A stretch of 64,000 nucleotides of DNA from Streptomyces sp. NRRL F-525. GTDB lineage: Bacteria > Actinomycetota > Actinomycetes > Streptomycetales > Streptomycetaceae. How positions within the stretch are numbered: position 1 is the first letter of the stretch; every line of letters begins with the position of its first letter. Position numbers and translations under genes: made by a program. The stretch covers positions 149,056-213,055 of the forward strand of contig NZ_JNXE01000015.1 of the NCBI RefSeq assembly GCF_000716605.1, written 5' to 3'. The notes below the pieces were generated by a model that was given only the letters and a program-made list of their open reading frames with translations, did not search any database and was not told where the DNA came from. Below are positions 17,395-26,254 of this stretch, piece after piece.

Positions 17395-17471
17395 TTTTTT
17401 TAGGGGCGCGGGGAACTGCGCGACCAGCCACGACGGCGCTGCACTCAAAACACAACCCATCGTGGCTGGTC
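17395..17471. repeat. Streptomyces interspersed palindromic element / bidirectional terminator
   Basis: A T-run leads into AGGGGCGCGGGGAACTGCGC and a perfect 12-bp inverted repeat, GACCAGCCACGA (17422-17433) with TCGTGGCTGGTC (17460-17471). From memory, this GGGGCGCGGGGAACTGCGCGA-type block recurs many times between genes in Streptomyces genomes. It sits exactly between the stops of the convergent HAD and transglycosylase genes, which suits a bidirectional terminator. Confidence 0.7.
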
Positions 17472-17480
17472 ACATCGGTT

Positions 17481-17957
17481 CTAGTAAGCCCCGTACACGT
17501 TGTCGATCGAGCCATACACCGCGGCGGCGTAATTGCAGGCGGCGGTGATGTTGGCGACCGGGTCATACGGGTCGTACGAAGTCCCGGCAACGTGATACGC
17601 GTTGAACGTCGGGTCGATGACCTGGAGAAGCCCCTTCGACGGCGTACCGGCCGCCGCGTTGGAGTCCCAGTTGTTGATCGCGTACTGGTTACCGGAAGAC
17701 TCGCGGATCACATTCCGGTAGATCCCGTTGTACGTACCCGGAATCCCCTTCTGCGCCATGATCGCGAGCGACTCCCGAATCCACCCGTCAAGGGTGTTGG
17801 GGTACCCGGCAAGAGTGGTGGACGCGGTGGTCGACGTGGTGGCCGCGGACGCGGTGGTCGCACTCACGACGGGCAGGGCGATGATCGCGGCACCGGTGCC
17901 GGCGAGAACGACACGGCGGACGAGGCGGGCGCGGCGGGACTGAGCGGTTGCAGGCAT
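17481..17957 (-). CDS. Secreted lytic transglycosylase (SLT domain)
   Basis: A 158-residue secreted protein. The signal peptide covers residues 1 to about 40 (SRRARLVRRVVLAGTGAAII then ATTASAAT). The mature part is a compact lysozyme-like SLT domain with the catalytic glutamate in NVIRESSGNQYAINNWD and the conserved GLLQVIDPTF segment. It would cleave peptidoglycan glycan strands during growth or spore germination. ATG 17957 follows GAGAGGAA. The 5' leader contains a ydaO-type c-di-AMP riboswitch, so expression should respond to that second messenger, as is known for other actinobacterial cell-wall hydrolases. Confidence 0.92.
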   Translation of the reverse strand: MPATAQSRRARLVRRVVLAGTGAAIIALPVVSATTASAATTSTTASTTLAGYPNTLDGWIRESLAIMAQKGIPGTYNGIYRNVIRESSGNQYAINNWDSNAAAGTPSKGLLQVIDPTFNAYHVAGTSYDPYDPVANITAACNYAAAVYGSIDNVYGAY

Positions 17958-17973
17958 GACGAGGTTCCTCTCC

Positions 17974-18155
17974 GTCGCCTGCGAGGTGAGCTGTCGGGTT
18001 CGGGCTGGGAGGTGCCCGGCCAGGCCCTTGCGGACGTGACTTAACCCCAAGCCGTTCCGGTCGAGACGACCGGCCCGGCGACTTACCTGGTTCCCCCGCT
18101 CCTGCCGTGCGAGAAGTTCGTGACTGGGATGCCGGGCGGCGGCAGGATTCGGCGT
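17974..18155 (-). promoter_or_regulatory. ydaO-type cyclic di-AMP riboswitch
   Basis: Reading leftward, the leader contains the hallmark blocks in order: CGCCGAATCCTGC, CCCGGCATCCCAGTCAC, GAGCGGGGGAACCAGGTAAG, CTTGGGGTTAAGTC, and AACCCGACAGCTCACCTCGC followed by AGGCG just before the ribosome binding site GAGAGGAA. These match my memory of the ydaO/yuaA motif and the expected context (cell-wall hydrolase). Ligand binding would change folding near the ribosome binding site or cause early termination. Boundaries are approximate. Confidence 0.85.
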
Positions 18156-18328
18156 TCCGCTCGACAGGCCGGGAAACTATGCGAGAGCACATGTCCGGAA
18201 CAAGTGGCGGAATCACACCTAACCCCTATTGACCTTGGTCTGAGGCGTATGGGGCACTTGATCCTTTGCGCGAGCCAAGGGTCAACTGTCAAATGCCGTA
18301 AGGGAAAACGCGGGCAGACCAGGACACA

Positions 18329-18352
18329 GGTCACGCACAGAAACGCGTGACC
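18329..18352. terminator. Perfect inverted repeat between CocE gene and riboswitch
   Basis: Arms GGTCACGC and GCGTGACC are 8 bp and perfect, with an 8-nt loop, 44 bp beyond the stop of the CocE-type gene. It may be that gene's terminator. It could also be an operator upstream of the transglycosylase promoter, because the GTCAC-N-GTGAC layout resembles dimeric regulator sites. Confidence 0.45.
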
Positions 18353-18395
18353 CAACTCACGGGAGGATTAAGAACGGCAAATCGGGCATTCGCCC

Positions 18396-20390
18396 TCAAC
18401 TGGCAGTTCTCGGAATCCTTTTCTCCCAGGTGCGGTGGAAGATCACTTCTCCACCCTCGGTGCAGATCACCTCGTTTGAGGTAAGAAAGTCCGTTTCGTC
18501 GCAAGTAATCTCCGACCGCGTGCGCACCCTCGTGTCCCACCCCAGCTCCGGCCGGTGCAGCCGGATCGACCACTCCGAGAGGGTGCGCGCGGACAACGGG
18601 TCGGACTCGTCGATCGTGTACGTCTCCAACGCGTCCTCGGTGAACTCCAACCCGTCCGGATACACGCGCGTGCCGCCGTACCGAGGGTCGACTTCGAGCC
18701 GCCACTCACCCTTCGCCACATCCCGCAGGACCAGCCGCTCGGGCCGCGGTTCGTCCAGCGTGGCCGGGTAGTTGACCCCGAGCGGCTCGGCTTCCTCCGG
18801 CTCCTCGAACCGAATGTCCTCCGCCAACTCCCGCTCCCGAACGGGGAGTTCGAGCGCACTCCCCTCCGGATCCAACGTGAACCCCGCCGCGGACTCCGGC
18901 TGCGGCCAGATCCACGGCCAGTACGCCGACGACACCGCGAGCCGGATCCGATGCCCCGGCGGGAACGCGTGCCCGATGCCGTTCAGTTCGAAGGTCACGT
19001 CCTCGGTGGCCCCCGGCGTCCACGGCACCGCCCGGTCCCGCCCGTGCCGCGCCGACAGGTTGAGCACGCCCCGGGTGACGAGGGTCGAGGAGCCGTCCGG
19101 GGCGACATCGCACAGCCGGGCGATCACCTGCCCGCGCGGCACCTCACACGTCAGCCGCAGCCGTACCCGCGGCCGCCCCAGCACCCACGTCTCGGCCGGT
19201 ACCTCGAACTCGAAGCACGCCGACCGCGCGTCCTCGTCCCGCTGGTCCGGCGGCAGATCGGCGTCGTTGCCGAAGGGGAAGAAACGGCCCGCGTCCACAC
19301 CGGTGTGCATGGGGGAGCGGACGATCACGGGCGCACCCCGGAGGCCGTACGTCGTCGTCTTCACGTGCGGCGAGGGCCACGCGGGCTCGCCGACCCAACG
19401 GCCCGGGAGGGTGTCGTAGACCGTGGCCGGGGGGTGGGAGTCGCTGACGTAGGCCCGTAGCAGGGGGTCGGTCATGACGCCGGTGTCCTTGTCCTTCAAC
19501 CAGTGGTCCCACCAGCGGAGGGTCTCCTGGAGGAAGCCGATCGCGGGGCCGGGCGGCAGGCCGCGGTCCGGGTACTGGTGCGACCAGGGGCCGATGAGGC
19601 CGCGTACGCGGTCCGGCGGGAGGTGTTCGACGAGGCGCAACACCGTGTCGCGGTACGGGTCGTGCCAGCCGCCGACCGCGAGGACCGCCGCGTCGATCGC
19701 GCCGTAGTCCTCGCAGACGCTGCCGTGCTTCCAGTAGTCGTCGCGGAGCTGGTGGGCGAGCCAGGTGTGGATGAACGGGTCGATCTGTTCGAGGCGTTTG
19801 AGCCACAGGTCGCGCCAGACCAGGCCCGCGTACTCGGGGTCCGGCGGGCGGGCGACGAAGGCGAGCATGGTGGCGGCCCAGGCGTGCAGGTCGACGGCGA
19901 GGGCGGAACCTCCCATGTAGTGCACGTCGTTGTCGTAGCGGTCGTCGGTCGAGCAGACCGTGACGATCGCCTTGAGCGGCTCGGGCGCGAGGGCCGCGAT
20001 CTGGAGGGAGTTGAAGCCGCCCCAGGAGATGCCGAACATGCCGACCTTGCCGGTGCACCAGGGCTGCGCGGCAAGCCAGTTGACGACTTCCACGCCGTCG
20101 GCGAGTTCCTGGGCGTCGTATTCGTCGCCGGGGGCACCCTCACTGTTGCCGTGCCCGCGTACGTCGACCCGGACGGAGGCGTAGCCGTGGCCCGCGTACC
20201 AGGGGTGGCGCTGGGCGTCCCGGGGCGCGGTCCAGTCGGTCAGGCGGTACGGGAGGTATTCGAGGAGCGCGGGGACGGGTTCGTCGGTCACCGGGCGCCA
20301 CACGCGCGCGTAGAGGCGTGTTCCGTCGGGCAGCGGGATACGGAGGTCCTCGTGGGCCGTCTCGTGAGGGAAGGACGTACGGATGCGCAT
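18396..20390 (-). CDS. CocE/NonD-family (X-Pro dipeptidyl-peptidase-like) hydrolase
   Basis: A 664-residue alpha/beta hydrolase of the S15/CocE family. The nucleophile Ser122 lies in FGISWGGF. Acid and histidine candidates lie in VGGWHDPY and GPWSHQYP. The C-terminal third is the jelly-roll typical of the family (ARLCDVAPDGSSTLVTRGVLN). It has no signal peptide. Members cleave X-Pro peptides, cocaine-like esters or acyl groups. It ends a two-gene unit: the POT peptide transporter gene ends 16 bp upstream, which suggests that it acts on imported peptides. Confidence 0.9.
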   Translation of the reverse strand: MRIRTSFPHETAHEDLRIPLPDGTRLYARVWRPVTDEPVPALLEYLPYRLTDWTAPRDAQRHPWYAGHGYASVRVDVRGHGNSEGAPGDEYDAQELADGVEVVNWLAAQPWCTGKVGMFGISWGGFNSLQIAALAPEPLKAIVTVCSTDDRYDNDVHYMGGSALAVDLHAWAATMLAFVARPPDPEYAGLVWRDLWLKRLEQIDPFIHTWLAHQLRDDYWKHGSVCEDYGAIDAAVLAVGGWHDPYRDTVLRLVEHLPPDRVRGLIGPWSHQYPDRGLPPGPAIGFLQETLRWWDHWLKDKDTGVMTDPLLRAYVSDSHPPATVYDTLPGRWVGEPAWPSPHVKTTTYGLRGAPVIVRSPMHTGVDAGRFFPFGNDADLPPDQRDEDARSACFEFEVPAETWVLGRPRVRLRLTCEVPRGQVIARLCDVAPDGSSTLVTRGVLNLSARHGRDRAVPWTPGATEDVTFELNGIGHAFPPGHRIRLAVSSAYWPWIWPQPESAAGFTLDPEGSALELPVRERELAEDIRFEEPEEAEPLGVNYPATLDEPRPERLVLRDVAKGEWRLEVDPRYGGTRVYPDGLEFTEDALETYTIDESDPLSARTLSEWSIRLHRPELGWDTRVRTRSEITCDETDFLTSNEVICTEGGEVIFHRTWEKRIPRTAS

Positions 20391-20406
20391 GAGGGACCCC
20401 TCGGGT

Positions 20407-21912
20407 TCAGTGGACCGGGTGCATCGTGCGGCGCAGCCACGGCGCGGCGGCCATCACCGCGAGGCCCGCGGCCACCGCGATCGCGCCGTTGACGCCGAAG
20501 TAGGCCGGCTTGGAGACGTCGTCGTAGAGCTTCACCGTCTGGGCCTGGATGCCGTTCGCGAGGGCGAGGGACAGGAACCAGAGGGACATGGTCTGGCTGG
20601 AGAACGCGGCCGGGGCGAGCTTCGTGGTCGCGGACATGCCGGAGGTCTCCAGGAGGATGTCGCCGAGCCCGAGCAGGAAGTACGAGCCGACGATCCACCA
20701 GGCCGACATCCGGTAGGCGTCACCGCTGTGCCCGCTGGTCGGCAGGACCATCAGCAGGAAGGACAGGCCGCCGAGTACGACACCGATCGCGATCTTGTTG
20801 GAGGCGTGCGGCTGGCTGCGGCCCATGCGGACCCAGAGCGCGGCGACCACGGGGGCGAGCCCGACCTCGAAGGCGCCGAGGGCGGATGCGTACCAGCTGG
20901 CGGGGAAGTCGAAGCCGAGGATGGTCGTCTCGGCGTTCGACGCGGCCAGCAGCATCATCGTCGAATAGGCCTGGAAGAGAATGAAGTTGAAGACCGTCGA
21001 GGCCAGGAAGAGCACGATGTACGGGCGCAGCCGGCCGCGTTCGGCGGGGCTCACGCGCGGGCTCATGAACATCACCGCGAAGTACACGACCGGGGCGATG
21101 ACCGAGATCACCGTGAGCAGGTCGACGAAGCGGCCCATCGTCAGCCAGCCGGCGGTGGCCACTCCGGTCGCGAGTACGGCGGCGACCACGATGCCTACGA
21201 CGATCAGGCGGACCGCGCGGCGCAGCGCGTCCGGCGCGAGGGCGAACTCCGCGGTGTTCCTGCGACCGGCCAGGTGACGGCGGCCCGCGACGTACTGGAT
21301 GAGCCCGAAGGTCATGCCGACCGCGGCGGCCGAGAAGCCCCAGTGCCAGCCCTTGTGGTCGCCGAGCCAGCCGGTGATCAGGGGGCCCGCGAAGGCGCCG
21401 ATGTTGATCGCCATGTAGTAGAGCGCGAAACCGGCGTCCCGGCGCTCGTCGTCGGTGCGGTAGAGCTTGCCGACCATGGTGGCCACGTTGGGCTTGAGCA
21501 GGCCGGTGCCGGCGCTGATGAGGCCGAGGCCGACCCAGGTCATCGTGGGGGTGGGGACCGCCATCGCGTAGTGCCCGCAGGCGATCAGGATGCCGCCCCA
21601 CAGCACCGCGCGGTACGAACCGAGGATGCGGTCGGCGAGCCAGCCGCCCGCGACCGAGACGAGATAGACCAGTGTTCCGTAGGCTGCCGACACGGACGCG
21701 GCCGTTCCGGACGACATGCCCATGCCGCCGTGCGCGACGGTATCCGCGAAGTAGAGGACGAGGATGGCCTGCATGCCGAGGAACGAGAAGCGCTCCCAGA
21801 CCTCGAGCCCGGAGAGCGTGAGCAGCCCCTTGGGCTGGCCGAAGAAGGCGTGGTCGTCCTCGGGGGGCGGTTGGTCGTCGGGTTCGGCTTCCAGTGCGGT
21901 TCGAGACACCAT
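20407..21912 (-). CDS. POT-family proton-dependent oligopeptide transporter
   Basis: A 501-residue membrane protein with about 12-14 transmembrane helices. The POT signature at the first helix is GLEVWERFSFLGMQAILVLYF. GLGLISAGTGLLKPNVATMVG and YYMAINIGAFAGPLITGWLG are the second family signature. POT proteins import di- and tripeptides with protons. The start is GTG or ATG at 21912 in front of VSRTALEAEPDD; the cytoplasmic N-terminus is acidic. It is probably cotranscribed with the downstream CocE-type hydrolase, giving a peptide uptake and cleavage pair. Confidence 0.93.
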   Translation of the reverse strand: MVSRTALEAEPDDQPPPEDDHAFFGQPKGLLTLSGLEVWERFSFLGMQAILVLYFADTVAHGGMGMSSGTAASVSAAYGTLVYLVSVAGGWLADRILGSYRAVLWGGILIACGHYAMAVPTPTMTWVGLGLISAGTGLLKPNVATMVGKLYRTDDERRDAGFALYYMAINIGAFAGPLITGWLGDHKGWHWGFSAAAVGMTFGLIQYVAGRRHLAGRRNTAEFALAPDALRRAVRLIVVGIVVAAVLATGVATAGWLTMGRFVDLLTVISVIAPVVYFAVMFMSPRVSPAERGRLRPYIVLFLASTVFNFILFQAYSTMMLLAASNAETTILGFDFPASWYASALGAFEVGLAPVVAALWVRMGRSQPHASNKIAIGVVLGGLSFLLMVLPTSGHSGDAYRMSAWWIVGSYFLLGLGDILLETSGMSATTKLAPAAFSSQTMSLWFLSLALANGIQAQTVKLYDDVSKPAYFGVNGAIAVAAGLAVMAAAPWLRRTMHPVH

Positions 21913-22117
21913 CCACTACTTCCGCGTAAGTCGATAAATATCCGTTCTTATCAGGTGATCGAAAACATACCGGTCGTGATCCGATACCGCCCCTGCTGGA
22001 CGGGGTGGGCGGCATGGGTGATCGAAAGCTGACCGGATACGCTGACTTGAGTGATGCCAGCGACCTATCGACAAACCGTGTGACCGCCCAGGGACACCAG
22101 CAGACAGGAGACCCCTC

Positions 22118-23128
22118 GTGACCGTCGTCGGGCCGTTCGGGCTGAGCGTGCGGGACCAGGCTCTGGAAGCCGATGTCCAGGCCGGATTGACGGCCGTCGA
22201 GGAGGGTCTGCTCGAAGCCACCAAGAGCGAGGTCCCCTTCATCACGGAGGCCGCCCAGCACCTCGTGCGCGCGGGCGGGAAGCGGTTCAGGCCGCTCCTC
22301 GTGATGCTCGCCGCGCAGTTCGGCGATCCGTACGCGCCGGGTGTCGTGCCCTCGGCGGTCGTCGTCGAGCTGACCCACCTCGCCACGCTGTACCACGACG
22401 ACGTCATGGACGAGGCGACCGTACGCCGCGGGGTGGAGAGCGCCAACGTCCGCTGGGGCAACTCGGTCGCGGTCCTCACCGGCGACTTCCTGTTCGCGCG
22501 CGCGTCGCACACGCTGGCCGACCTCGGCCCCGAGGCGGTGCGGGTACAGGCCGAGGCGTTCGAACGGCTGGTCACCGGCCAGATCCTGGAGACCGCGGGA
22601 CCGTCCGACGGGCGCGACCCGGTCGAGCACTACCTCGACGTGCTCGGCGGCAAGACCGGCTCCCTGGTCGCGGTCGCGTGCCGCTTCGGCGCGATGATGT
22701 CCGGCTGCGACGACACCGTCGTGGACGTCCTCACCCAGTACGGCGAGCGGCTCGGCGTCGCCTTCCAGCTCGCCGACGACGTCCTGGACATCGCCTCCGA
22801 CGGCGAGGAGTCCGGCAAGACCCCGGGCACGGACCTGCGCGAGGGCATCCCCACGCTGCCGGTGCTGCTGCTCCGCGAGCGGGCGGCCCGCCTGGGTCTC
22901 GCCGAGGACATCGCCCTGTGCGAGCTGCTCGACTCCGACCTCACGGACGACGCCAGGCACGCCGAGGCGCTCTCCCGCCTGCGCGTCCACCCGGCCCTGG
23001 AACAGGCCCGCCGCGACACCGTCCGCTACGTGGAGGACGCCCGCGCGGCGCTCGCCCCGCTCCCCGAGTGCGACGCCAAGGTCGCCCTGCTGGAGATGTG
23101 CGACGCGGTGGTGCACCGGGCGGGCTGA
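22118..23128 (+). CDS. Polyprenyl diphosphate synthase (menaquinone side chain)
   Basis: A 336-residue all-helical prenyltransferase. The first aspartate-rich motif is HDDVMDEATVRRG (DDVMD at residues 94-98) and the second is QLADDVLDIASDGEESGKTPGTD. AAQHLVRAGGKRFRPLL is the conserved substrate-binding stretch. These enzymes extend isopentenyl units with magnesium. In actinobacteria this family makes the long side chain of menaquinone, the quinone used by respiratory complexes such as the nuo operon 18 kb away. The GTG start sits after AGACAGGAGACCCCTC. Confidence 0.93.
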   Translation: MTVVGPFGLSVRDQALEADVQAGLTAVEEGLLEATKSEVPFITEAAQHLVRAGGKRFRPLLVMLAAQFGDPYAPGVVPSAVVVELTHLATLYHDDVMDEATVRRGVESANVRWGNSVAVLTGDFLFARASHTLADLGPEAVRVQAEAFERLVTGQILETAGPSDGRDPVEHYLDVLGGKTGSLVAVACRFGAMMSGCDDTVVDVLTQYGERLGVAFQLADDVLDIASDGEESGKTPGTDLREGIPTLPVLLLRERAARLGLAEDIALCELLDSDLTDDARHAEALSRLRVHPALEQARRDTVRYVEDARAALAPLPECDAKVALLEMCDAVVHRAG

Positions 23129-23134
23129 GGCCCG

Positions 23135-23662
23135 TCAGTAGCCGCTGCCTCCCGTGCTCGTGCCGGAGGCGGCGGTCATGGCCTTCGCTCCGGTGGGTGT
23201 CACCGCCCACCAGGTGCCGTCCACGCCCTGGCCGTGGGCCTCCTTGGGCTTGTCGTCCTTGGCGTAGCGGTAGAGGGGCCAGCCGGCGAGCGTGAGCTGC
23301 GAGGTTCCGCCGGAGCGCTTCGCCGTGGAGACGAGGCTCTTGTCGATGCCCTTGACGGTGACGGAGCCCTTGGCGGTCGCGGCGGGCCAGACGACCGCGC
23401 AGGTGCCGTAGCAGCTGATCCTCGTCGGGTGGGCGGAGTCCGCGTCGAAGCGGTAGAGGACGTACCCCTTGCTGTCGGTCACGACGGTGCCGACCTTGGC
23501 GACCTTGGCGGTCATGAGGGTCGTCCCCGTGGTGGCCGCGGCCGGCATGGCGGCGGAGCCGCCGCTACCACTGCCGCCGCCGCTTCCGCAGCCGGCGAGG
23601 GTGAGGGTCAGGATCGCGGCGCCCGTGGCCGCGTATCCGGTGAGGTGATGGGTGGCGTGCAT
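23135..23662 (-). CDS. Lipoprotein with secreted-repeat (COG4315/Lipoprotein_15) domain
   Basis: A 175-residue lipoprotein with lipobox LAGC (Cys25), a Gly/Ser linker, and two copies of the secreted repeat: GTVVTDSKGYVLYRFDADS with a cysteine pair in ISCYGTCAVVWPA, and LTLAGWPLYRYAKDDKPKEA ending GVDGTWWAVTPTG. The function of this domain is not known. It is common in exported proteins of actinobacteria and often lies near anti-sigma or redox genes. It is convergent with the polyprenyl synthase gene, with only 6 bp between the stops. Confidence 0.88.
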   Translation of the reverse strand: MHATHHLTGYAATGAAILTLTLAGCGSGGGSGSGGSAAMPAAATTGTTLMTAKVAKVGTVVTDSKGYVLYRFDADSAHPTRISCYGTCAVVWPAATAKGSVTVKGIDKSLVSTAKRSGGTSQLTLAGWPLYRYAKDDKPKEAHGQGVDGTWWAVTPTGAKAMTAASGTSTGGSGY

Positions 23663-24032
23663 GGCGACCCCTTTGGTCGATGCGGTGTGGTGCCACCCAT
23701 AAGTACGGATTCGGGCCGTTTATTACTCGATGCGATGCGATACGCGTGATGGGGAGGGGAGCGCGGGACGCGGTCGGCCTGGCCTGTCCCGGTCAACTGC
23801 CGTGCGCGGGCGGCGTCTTCCCCCTAGGGGTTCGGGGAGGCGACGCTTCCGTGTGTCATACCGCAGGCGTACGCGGAGTTGGCTCCCGGGTCTGACGCTT
23901 ATCTCTCGGCGATTTGGTCAGATGGAGAACACGGAAAACACCACTCCTCACCGAATCGGGTGAGAATGGCGGCTCAGGGTGGGACGAGTACAGGACGGGT
24001 TGGCCGCCGCCGACGACGGAGGTAAGGCAGAC
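23663..24032. other. 370-bp divergent promoter region
   Basis: No gene is supported here. It holds two perfect palindromes: CCCCTAGGGG at 23821-23830 and CTCACC-N6-GGTGAG at 23947-23964, the second about 70 bp before the LolA-like start. Both could bind regulators of the divergent lipoprotein and LolA-like genes. Confidence 0.4.
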
Positions 24033-25247
24033 ATGGCACCGTACGAAACCGACGACAGCACGGACACCGGAGAGCGCGACGAGCTCCGGGCCGGGCGGCG
24101 CAGGGCGGCGCGGTACATCGTCCCGGTCACCGTGGTGGGGGTGGCGGCCGCGACCATCGGACTGGTCCCGGCGCTCGCCGACTCCGGCGACCCGAACCTT
24201 CCGAAGGTCACCGCGGAACAGCTCATCAACAAGATCGCCAAGTCGGACGTTCAGCAGCTGTCCGGCACGGTGAAGATCAGCACGGACCTCGGCCTGCCGG
24301 ACCTCGGCGGCCTGGAGAGCAACCTGATGTTCGGCGCCACGAAGTCCGGCGACGGCTCCTCCGCCGACCCGACCAGCAAGCTCACCGAGCTGGCCACCGG
24401 CACCCACACCCTGCGCGTCGCGGCCGACGGCCCCGACAAGCAGAAGGTGTCGCTCCTGGAGAACGCCGCGGAGTACAGCCTCATCCACAACGGCAAGGAC
24501 GTCTGGGGCTACGACAGCCAGACGAACGAGGTCTTCCACGGCACGACGGCCGCCGACACCTCGAAGAGCGACGAGACCCGGGCCACGCCCAAGGGCCTCA
24601 CCGACGAGGCGCTGAAGTCGGTCGACGACACGACGTCCGTCACGGTCGACGGTACGGAGCATGTCGCCGGGCGGGACGCCTACAAGCTGCTGATCAAGCC
24701 CAAGCAGACCGGTACGACGGTCGGCACGATCAGCGTCGCGGTGGACGCGAAGACCGGTCTGCCGCTCAAGTTCACGCTCACTCCGGCGAGCGGCGGCGCG
24801 GCCGTCGTCGATGTCGGCTTCACCCAGCTCAGCCTTGCCAAGCCGGCCGCCTCGACCTTCGACTTCAAGACGCCCAAGGGCGCGAAGGTCACCACGGAGG
24901 ACAGCGCGAGCAAGGCGGCTCCGGCGCCGGATCACTCCGGCAAGGCCGGTAAGTCCGACAAGGGCCTCGGCAAGGGCGCCGACGAGCCCACGGTCATCGG
25001 CAAGGGCTGGAACTCCATCGCCGTCTTCGAGACCGGCGGCCAGGGTGTTCCGAGCGGCTCCTCGTCCGGCAGCGGTGACCTCGGTGGGTTCCTGAACTCG
25101 CTCGGGGACCAGGTGAAGGGCGACTTCGGCAAGGGCACGGTGTTCTCGACCCGGCTGGTCAATGCCCTGATCACGGACGACGGCAAGGTGTATGTCGGCG
25201 CTGTCACCAAGAGCGCGCTGGTCAAGGCCGCGGACGCGGCCAAGTAA
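24033..25247 (+). CDS. LolA-like membrane-anchored exported protein
   Basis: A 404-residue protein with a short basic cytoplasmic N-terminus, one membrane segment at about residues 26-48 (YIVPVTVVGVAAATIGLVPA) and a large extracytoplasmic domain. That domain (LINKIAKSDVQQLSGTVKISTDLGL, YSLIHNGKDVWGYDSQTNEVFHG, RDAYKLLIKPKQTGTT, VAVDAKTGLPLKFTLTP) resembles the LolA/LolB or DUF2092 half-barrel. The last third is a Gly/Ser/Lys linker followed by a domain ending TRLVNALITDDGKVYVGAV. ATG 24033 follows GGAGGTAAGG. It is 32 bp upstream of an ABC transporter and probably cotranscribed. A role in lipid or lipoprotein handling is an inference. Confidence 0.8.
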   Translation: MAPYETDDSTDTGERDELRAGRRRAARYIVPVTVVGVAAATIGLVPALADSGDPNLPKVTAEQLINKIAKSDVQQLSGTVKISTDLGLPDLGGLESNLMFGATKSGDGSSADPTSKLTELATGTHTLRVAADGPDKQKVSLLENAAEYSLIHNGKDVWGYDSQTNEVFHGTTAADTSKSDETRATPKGLTDEALKSVDDTTSVTVDGTEHVAGRDAYKLLIKPKQTGTTVGTISVAVDAKTGLPLKFTLTPASGGAAVVDVGFTQLSLAKPAASTFDFKTPKGAKVTTEDSASKAAPAPDHSGKAGKSDKGLGKGADEPTVIGKGWNSIAVFETGGQGVPSGSSSGSGDLGGFLNSLGDQVKGDFGKGTVFSTRLVNALITDDGKVYVGAVTKSALVKAADAAK

Positions 25248-25279
25248 GTTCCTTGTGGGCACGGTGAATCGAGGAGTCG

Positions 25280-26254
25280 ATGGGCGGACCGTCCGCTGAA
25301 GTGCCGGAGCAGGCGGACGCGGGGGACGGCATCATCGCCACCCGCGGACTCACCAAGCGCTTCCGTGGCGGTCAGCTCGCCGTGGACGGTCTCGACCTGA
25401 CCGTCCCGGCGGGCAGCGTCTTCGGCTTCCTCGGGCCCAACGGCTCGGGCAAGACCACCACCATCCGCATGCTGATGGGGCTGATCGAACCCACGTCCGG
25501 GACGGCCCGTGTGCTGGGGCGGCCCATGCCTCGGTCCGTGCGGGCGGTTCTGCCGCGCGTGGGCGCTCTGATCGAGGGGCCCGCCCTGTACGGGTTTCTC
25601 TCCGGGCGCGACAACCTGCTTCGTTACGACGCCGCCGATCCGACCGCCGATCCGCGTACCCGGCGGGAGCGGGTCGCCGCCGCGCTGGATCGGGTGGGGC
25701 TGACTGCCGCCTCCGGTAAGAAGGCGAAGGCTTACTCCCTGGGGATGAAGCAGCGGCTGGGGCTTGCGTCCGCGTTGCTTCAGCCTCGGGAGCTTCTTGT
25801 TCTGGATGAGCCGACCAATGGGCTCGATCCGCAGGGGATGCGTGAAATTCGGTCTCTGATCCGGGAGTTGGCGTCGGACGGGACGACCGTTTTTCTGTCT
25901 TCCCACCTTCTCGATGAGATCGAGCAGGTCTGCACGCATGCGGCCGTGATGGCGCAGGGGCGGCTGATCACGCAGGGGTCGGTGACCGAGCTGGCGGCGG
26001 GGGCACGGGGGCGGCTGTTCGTGACCACGCCTGATGCGGGGGATGCGGCGCGGGTGCTGAAGGAACTGGGGCTGGCGGATGTGGTCTTGGCGGAGGAGCG
26101 GGTCACCGCCGAGCCGCCTGATCGTGAACTCGCCGAGGTGAACGAGGCGTTGGTGACCGCCGGGGTGCGGGTGCGGGGCTTTGGGGTTGAACGGGCTTCT
26201 CTGGAGGACGCGTTCGTGGCGTTGACGGGGGAGGGGTTCGATGTCGCGGGCTGA
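25280..26254 (+). CDS. ABC transporter ATP-binding protein
   Basis: A 324-residue ATPase. Walker A is GPNGSGKT (residues 52-59), the signature is YSLGMKQRLGLA, Walker B with the catalytic glutamate is LLVLDEPTNGLD and the H-loop is in LSSHLLDE. The C-terminal domain after residue 230 is typical of two-component exporters of the drug/lantibiotic (CcmA-like) group. It overlaps the permease gene by 14 bp, so the two form one transporter. The upstream LolA-like protein may be the extracytoplasmic partner. Confidence 0.92.
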   Translation: MGGPSAEVPEQADAGDGIIATRGLTKRFRGGQLAVDGLDLTVPAGSVFGFLGPNGSGKTTTIRMLMGLIEPTSGTARVLGRPMPRSVRAVLPRVGALIEGPALYGFLSGRDNLLRYDAADPTADPRTRRERVAAALDRVGLTAASGKKAKAYSLGMKQRLGLASALLQPRELLVLDEPTNGLDPQGMREIRSLIRELASDGTTVFLSSHLLDEIEQVCTHAAVMAQGRLITQGSVTELAAGARGRLFVTTPDAGDAARVLKELGLADVVLAEERVTAEPPDRELAEVNEALVTAGVRVRGFGVERASLEDAFVALTGEGFDVAG

